This document shows positions 4,935-6,951 of a stretch of DNA of 6,951 nt, one piece after another; positions within the stretch are counted from its first letter, which is position 1; every line of letters starts with the position of its first letter. The position numbers and the translations under genes were made by a program. Source of the DNA: Oscillospiraceae bacterium (lineage in GTDB: Bacteria > Bacillota > Clostridia > Oscillospirales > Ruminococcaceae); NCBI GenBank assembly GCA_900752625.1, contig CAADWC010000179.1:1-6951 (forward strand), written 5' to 3'. A model generated the notes under the pieces. The model worked only from the letters and a program-made list of their open reading frames with translations. It did no database searches and had not been told where the DNA came from.

Positions 4935-6950
4935 TCAGCATACAAACTCGCCGTTTCTGTAATCGACTGTGATAACTGACTCCGGCTCGACCTGACCGGC
5001 TATGATCTTTCTGGCTATAAGAGTTTCAACTTTTCTCTGTATAAATCTTTTCAGCGGTCTTGCGCCATAATTCGGATCGAAGCCCTGCTCAACGATCGCA
5101 TCCATTGCAGCATCGGTAACCTCTATTCCTACCTGCTTGTCGGCAAGACGCTTTCTGAGCTCGTTTATCATAAGATCCGCGATCTTTAAAATTTCAGTCT
5201 TCTGCAGAGGCTTGTAGTAAATGATCTCATCCAGACGGTTCAGAAATTCCGGTCTGAACTGGCTTTTCAGCAGCTTATCTACCTGCTCCCTCGCCTCATC
5301 CGAAATCTCGCCGTTCTCGGTAATTCCGTCGAGAATATAAGGAGAACCCAGATTTGAAGTAAGAATTATAATGGTGTTTTTAAAATCTACCGTTCTTCCC
5401 TGAGAATCGGTAATCCTTCCATCGTCAAGCACCTGAAGCAGAATATTGAAAACATCGGGATGAGCCTTTTCTATCTCATCAAGAAGAACTACGGAATAGG
5501 GTTTTCTCCTTACCGCCTCTGTCAGCTGTCCGCCCTCCTCGTATCCGACATATCCGGGAGGCGCTCCGATAAGACGGCTTACGCTGAATTTCTCCATGTA
5601 CTCCGACATATCTATACGCACTATATTTTTCTCGTCGTCAAACAACGACTCTGCCAGCGCCTTTGCAAGCTCGGTCTTTCCTACTCCGGTAGGTCCGAGG
5701 AACAGGAACGAACCGATAGGCTGATTGGGATTTGCTATTCCGGCTCTTGAACGCATGATAGCCTCGGTTACCTTTTCAACCGCCTCGTCCTGACCTATCA
5801 CACGCCTGTGCAGAATATCCTCAAGCCCCAGCAGCTTTTCACGTTCTCCCTCCATAAGCTTTGCAACGGGGATTCCGGTCCAGCGACAGATGATTTTTGC
5901 GATTTCCTCCTCAGTTACCTTATCTCTCAGCAGAGTGTTGGAGGTATAGCTTTTTTCCGCATTGTGCTCCTCTTCCTCAAGCTGCTTCTGCAAAGCAGGC
6001 AGTCTGCCGTATTTAAGCTCCGCAAGCTTGTTAAGATCGTAGCTGCGCTCAGCCTTTTCTATTTCGGCGTTGCACTGCTCGATTTCCTCTCTCAGCTTCT
6101 GGACCTTGGAAATTGCGTTCTTTTCATTCTCCCATTTAGCTTTCATCTCATTGAACTGCTCGCGCATTTCCGAAAGCTCCTTCTGAACCTCTTTCAGATG
6201 CTCCTGAGCAAGCTTGTCGGTTTCCTTTTTAAGTGCAGCCTCTTCAATTTCATGCTGCATTATCTTACGCTGGATCTCGTCAAGCTCCGTCGGCATAGAA
6301 TCCATCTCGGTACGGATAAGCGCGCACGCCTCGTCAACCAGGTCTATAGCCTTATCCGGCAGGAACCTATCGGATATATATCTGTTTGACAGTGTTGCGG
6401 CGGCAATAAGCGCCTGATCCTGGATCTTTACGCCGTGATAAACCTCGTAGCGCTCCTTAAGTCCTCTCAGGATAGCGATAGTATCCTCAACGGTAGGCTC
6501 GTCTACAAGCACTGTCTGAAAACGTCTTTCAAGCGCGGCGTCCTTTTCAATATACTGACGGTACTCGTTAAGAGTCGTAGCCCCTATACAATGCAGCTCT
6601 CCCCTTGCAAGCATAGGCTTCAGCAGATTACCTGCGTCCATCGCTCCGTCAGTCTTTCCGGCTCCTACGATAGTATGCAGCTCGTCGATAAACAGAATAA
6701 TCTGACCCTCGCTCTTTTTTACCTCCTGCAAAACGGCTTTAAGACGCTCCTCAAATTCGCCTCTGTACTTTGCACCGGCAACAAGTGAACCCATATCAAG
6801 GGAGAATACCTTTCTGTCCTTAAGATTATCCGGAACGTCGCCTCTTACTATACGCTGGGCAAGTCCCTCGGCAATTGCGGTCTTTCCTACTCCCGGCTCA
6901 CCGATAAGCACCGGATTATTCTTGGTTTTCCTCGACAGTATCCTGATAAC
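4935..6950 (-). CDS. clpB: ATP-dependent protein disaggregase ClpB, lacking its N-terminus (runs off right edge)
   Basis: ClpB forms a cytoplasmic hexamer that threads aggregated proteins through its pore and, with DnaK, rescues them after heat stress. The frame stays open to the window edge: 671 codons are visible, and about 190 residues (the Clp N domain and the start of the first ATPase domain) lie outside. Counting from the Val codon at 6911: Walker A GEPGVGKT (4-11), pore loop KYRGEFEER (48-56), Walker B IILFIDE (71-77), arginine fingers ERRF (128-131), and a long coiled-coil middle domain (about 205-345). The second ATPase domain has GPTGVGKT (406-413), GYVGYEEGG (453-461), VVLLDEIEK (474-482), Arg559 in FLNRLDE and sensor 2 GARPLKR (616-622). 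The full-length middle domain makes it ClpB rather than ClpC. The GTG at 6911 is an internal Val codon ([11 protein letters not shown]), not the start. The promoter, and so any CtsR or HrcA control, is out of view. Confidence 0.97.
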   Translation of the reverse strand, partial: VIRILSRKTKNNPVLIGEPGVGKTAIAEGLAQRIVRGDVPDNLKDRKVFSLDMGSLVAGAKYRGEFEERLKAVLQEVKKSEGQIILFIDELHTIVGAGKTDGAMDAGNLLKPMLARGELHCIGATTLNEYRQYIEKDAALERRFQTVLVDEPTVEDTIAILRGLKERYEVYHGVKIQDQALIAAATLSNRYISDRFLPDKAIDLVDEACALIRTEMDSMPTELDEIQRKIMQHEIEEAALKKETDKLAQEHLKEVQKELSEMREQFNEMKAKWENEKNAISKVQKLREEIEQCNAEIEKAERSYDLNKLAELKYGRLPALQKQLEEEEHNAEKSYTSNTLLRDKVTEEEIAKIICRWTGIPVAKLMEGEREKLLGLEDILHRRVIGQDEAVEKVTEAIMRSRAGIANPNQPIGSFLFLGPTGVGKTELAKALAESLFDDEKNIVRIDMSEYMEKFSVSRLIGAPPGYVGYEEGGQLTEAVRRKPYSVVLLDEIEKAHPDVFNILLQVLDDGRITDSQGRTVDFKNTIIILTSNLGSPYILDGITENGEISDEAREQVDKLLKSQFRPEFLNRLDEIIYYKPLQKTEILKIADLMINELRKRLADKQVGIEVTDAAMDAIVEQGFDPNYGARPLKRFIQRKVETLIARKIIAGQVEPESVITVDYRNGEFVC

Positions 6951-6951
6951 A

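Noticed and set aside
5808..6389. Open frame of 193 codons on the plus strand
   Set aside because: It lies entirely inside clpB on the other strand; its Leu/Phe-rich product is the mirror of the Glu/Lys-rich coiled coil of ClpB.

Overview
The window looks like chromosomal DNA from a spore-forming Clostridia, probably of the Ruminococcus/Oscillospiraceae kind. The reasons are the sporulation genes yabP and yabQ beside the division gene divIC and an S1-domain gene, an AroA-type (COG2876) DAHP synthase with an N-terminal ferredoxin-like domain, DUF4321, Gram-positive lipoprotein signals, strong AGGAGG-type ribosome binding sites and AT-rich spacers. The assignment to a family or genus is inference. 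I see no rRNA, tRNA, CRISPR array, insertion sequence or phage gene.

Layout. At the left edge (1-255, minus) is the N-terminal part of an unknown lipoprotein. An AT-rich spacer of 444 bases follows; its right end holds a near-consensus sigma-A promoter (600-628), which drives aroF (700-1716, plus), the first enzyme of aromatic amino acid synthesis. aroF converges on a minus-strand cluster and is separated from it by a two-way terminator (1752-1807). From there to the right edge every gene is on the minus strand. In transcription order they are clpB (6951-4935, lacking its 5' end), yabP (4702-4430), yabQ (4419-3970), divIC (3893-3555), an S1-domain yabR/cvfD-like gene (3403-2867), a DUF4321 membrane protein (2764-2501) and a second unknown lipoprotein (2482-1802).

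How the genes relate. yabP-yabQ-divIC-yabR is the same order as in Bacillus subtilis: two spore coat/cortex genes, then a septum protein and an RNA-binding protein. clpB has its own terminator and is probably a separate stress-response unit. A sigma-A-like promoter at the end of yabQ should let divIC be expressed in growing cells independently of the sporulation genes. A hairpin after the S1 gene probably lowers read-through into the DUF4321-lipoprotein pair.

Most of the window is ordinary core genome. The most interesting signals are non-coding: a long imperfect palindrome directly before the yabP ribosome binding site, with alternative pairings, and a set of short direct repeats wrapped around the aroF promoter and the start of its transcript. 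I found no convincing new multi-gene system.
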